Assembly: GCA_017608295.1 (NCBI GenBank) | Contig: JAFCGF010000057.1 | Location: forward strand, 1-12,462 | DNA length: 12,462 nucleotides | Source: Candidatus Woesearchaeota archaeon | GTDB lineage: Archaea; Nanoarchaeota; Nanoarchaeia; Woesearchaeales; JAGVZT01 | Direction of reading: 5' to 3' | Part shown: in pieces, positions 12,252 to 12,462 of the stretch | How the letters are laid out: each line of letters opens with the position of its first letter | Numbering within the stretch: the stretch's first letter is position 1 | Program-made: the position numbers and the translations under genes | Notes under the pieces: model-generated | Databases searched by the model: none | The model's input: the letters and a program-made list of their open reading frames with translations, nothing else | Told to the model about the DNA's origin: nothing

Positions 12252-12462
12252 TCAATTTCTTTCTTGAATTTGGTTGTAAGTAGGATTAGTCTGGCTTAAT
12301 GCTTGAAGCTGGGTAAACTCGATAGGTTTTTCTAGAACCTCATCAGGTCTGAAGCCTAGTTTTACTAGATTATCAATATTTCCTGGGTCGCCCGTCATTG
12401 GCACATAGCGTGCTTGACCGTCATACTGAGGAACTTGTTCTAAAAACTTAATGCCATTCATG
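12252..12462 (-). CDS. Response-regulator receiver domain, C-terminal part (5' end outside window)
   Basis: About 69 residues are visible and the frame is open to the window edge, so the Met at 12461 is probably internal. The piece matches the second half of a CheY-like receiver domain. MNGIKFLEQV corresponds to the stretch after the phospho-accepting Asp. YVPMTGD has the conserved Thr at the end of beta-4. LGFRPDEVLEKPIEF has the conserved Lys-Pro that contacts the phosphoryl group. The chain ends about 20 residues later (QALSQTNPTYNQIQERN), leaving no room for a C-terminal output domain. It may be a single-domain regulator, or an output domain may lie N-terminally outside the window. The phosphorylated Asp itself is not in view. 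Confidence 0.72.
   Translation of the reverse strand, partial: MNGIKFLEQVPQYDGQARYVPMTGDPGNIDNLVKLGFRPDEVLEKPIEFTQLQALSQTNPTYNQIQERN

Overview
The window looks like archaeal chromosome, probably from a small-genome lineage such as DPANN (Woesearchaeota/Pacearchaeota-like); the lineage is inference. The archaeal signs are GGAGGTG/GGTGAT-type ribosome binding sites, TTTAAATA-like TATA boxes, one of them with a CGAAA BRE-like element (upstream of nrdD), several genes whose TATA box lies about 26 nt upstream of the ATG (probable leaderless mRNAs), and an archaeal-type class I fructose-bisphosphate aldolase. The DNA is AT-rich and densely packed, with no rRNA, tRNA, CRISPR array or transposon that I can see.

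Layout. Positions 1-3193 read rightward: the tail of an unidentified gene, a Hanks-type Ser/Thr kinase with its own C-terminal region, IspH (last enzyme of the MEP isoprenoid pathway), and a UPF0489/arginase-like gene broken by a frameshift. From 3175 to the right end everything reads leftward. In order of transcription from the right edge these are: a response-regulator receiver-domain fragment; a secreted or membrane thioredoxin-CcdA (DsbD-like) protein followed by a membrane-anchored transglutaminase-like protein; the anaerobic ribonucleotide reductase cluster (nrdD, a 50-aa glycyl-radical-domain ORF, nrdG); a BioB/HydE-like radical SAM protein with an atypical CX4CX2C cluster motif; an all-alpha unknown protein; an MFS transporter; and the aldolase. 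The two blocks converge with a 19-nt overlap of coding regions at 3175-3193.

Main observation. The NrdD reading frame stops just before the glycyl-radical segment. That segment (SRVVGYFRPV, with WNIGKKQEF) is a separate 50-codon ORF at 8260-8108. Its ATG overlaps the nrdD stop (ATGA), and a strong GAGGTGA ribosome binding site sits inside the end of nrdD. nrdG starts 2 nt after it. This is either a natural two-subunit class III ribonucleotide reductase, comparable in logic to the stand-alone glycyl-radical protein GrcA/YfiD, or a single-base frameshift. Upstream of nrdD, two palindromes resembling NrdR boxes lie 31 bp apart, downstream of a BRE/TATA promoter and overlapping the predicted start site. 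This suggests that a bacterial-type nrd repressor acts on an archaeal core promoter.

The contents suggest anaerobic life: an oxygen-sensitive reductase and its activase, another radical SAM enzyme, an Fe-S IspH, aldolase-based sugar metabolism, and an envelope thiol-redox module.
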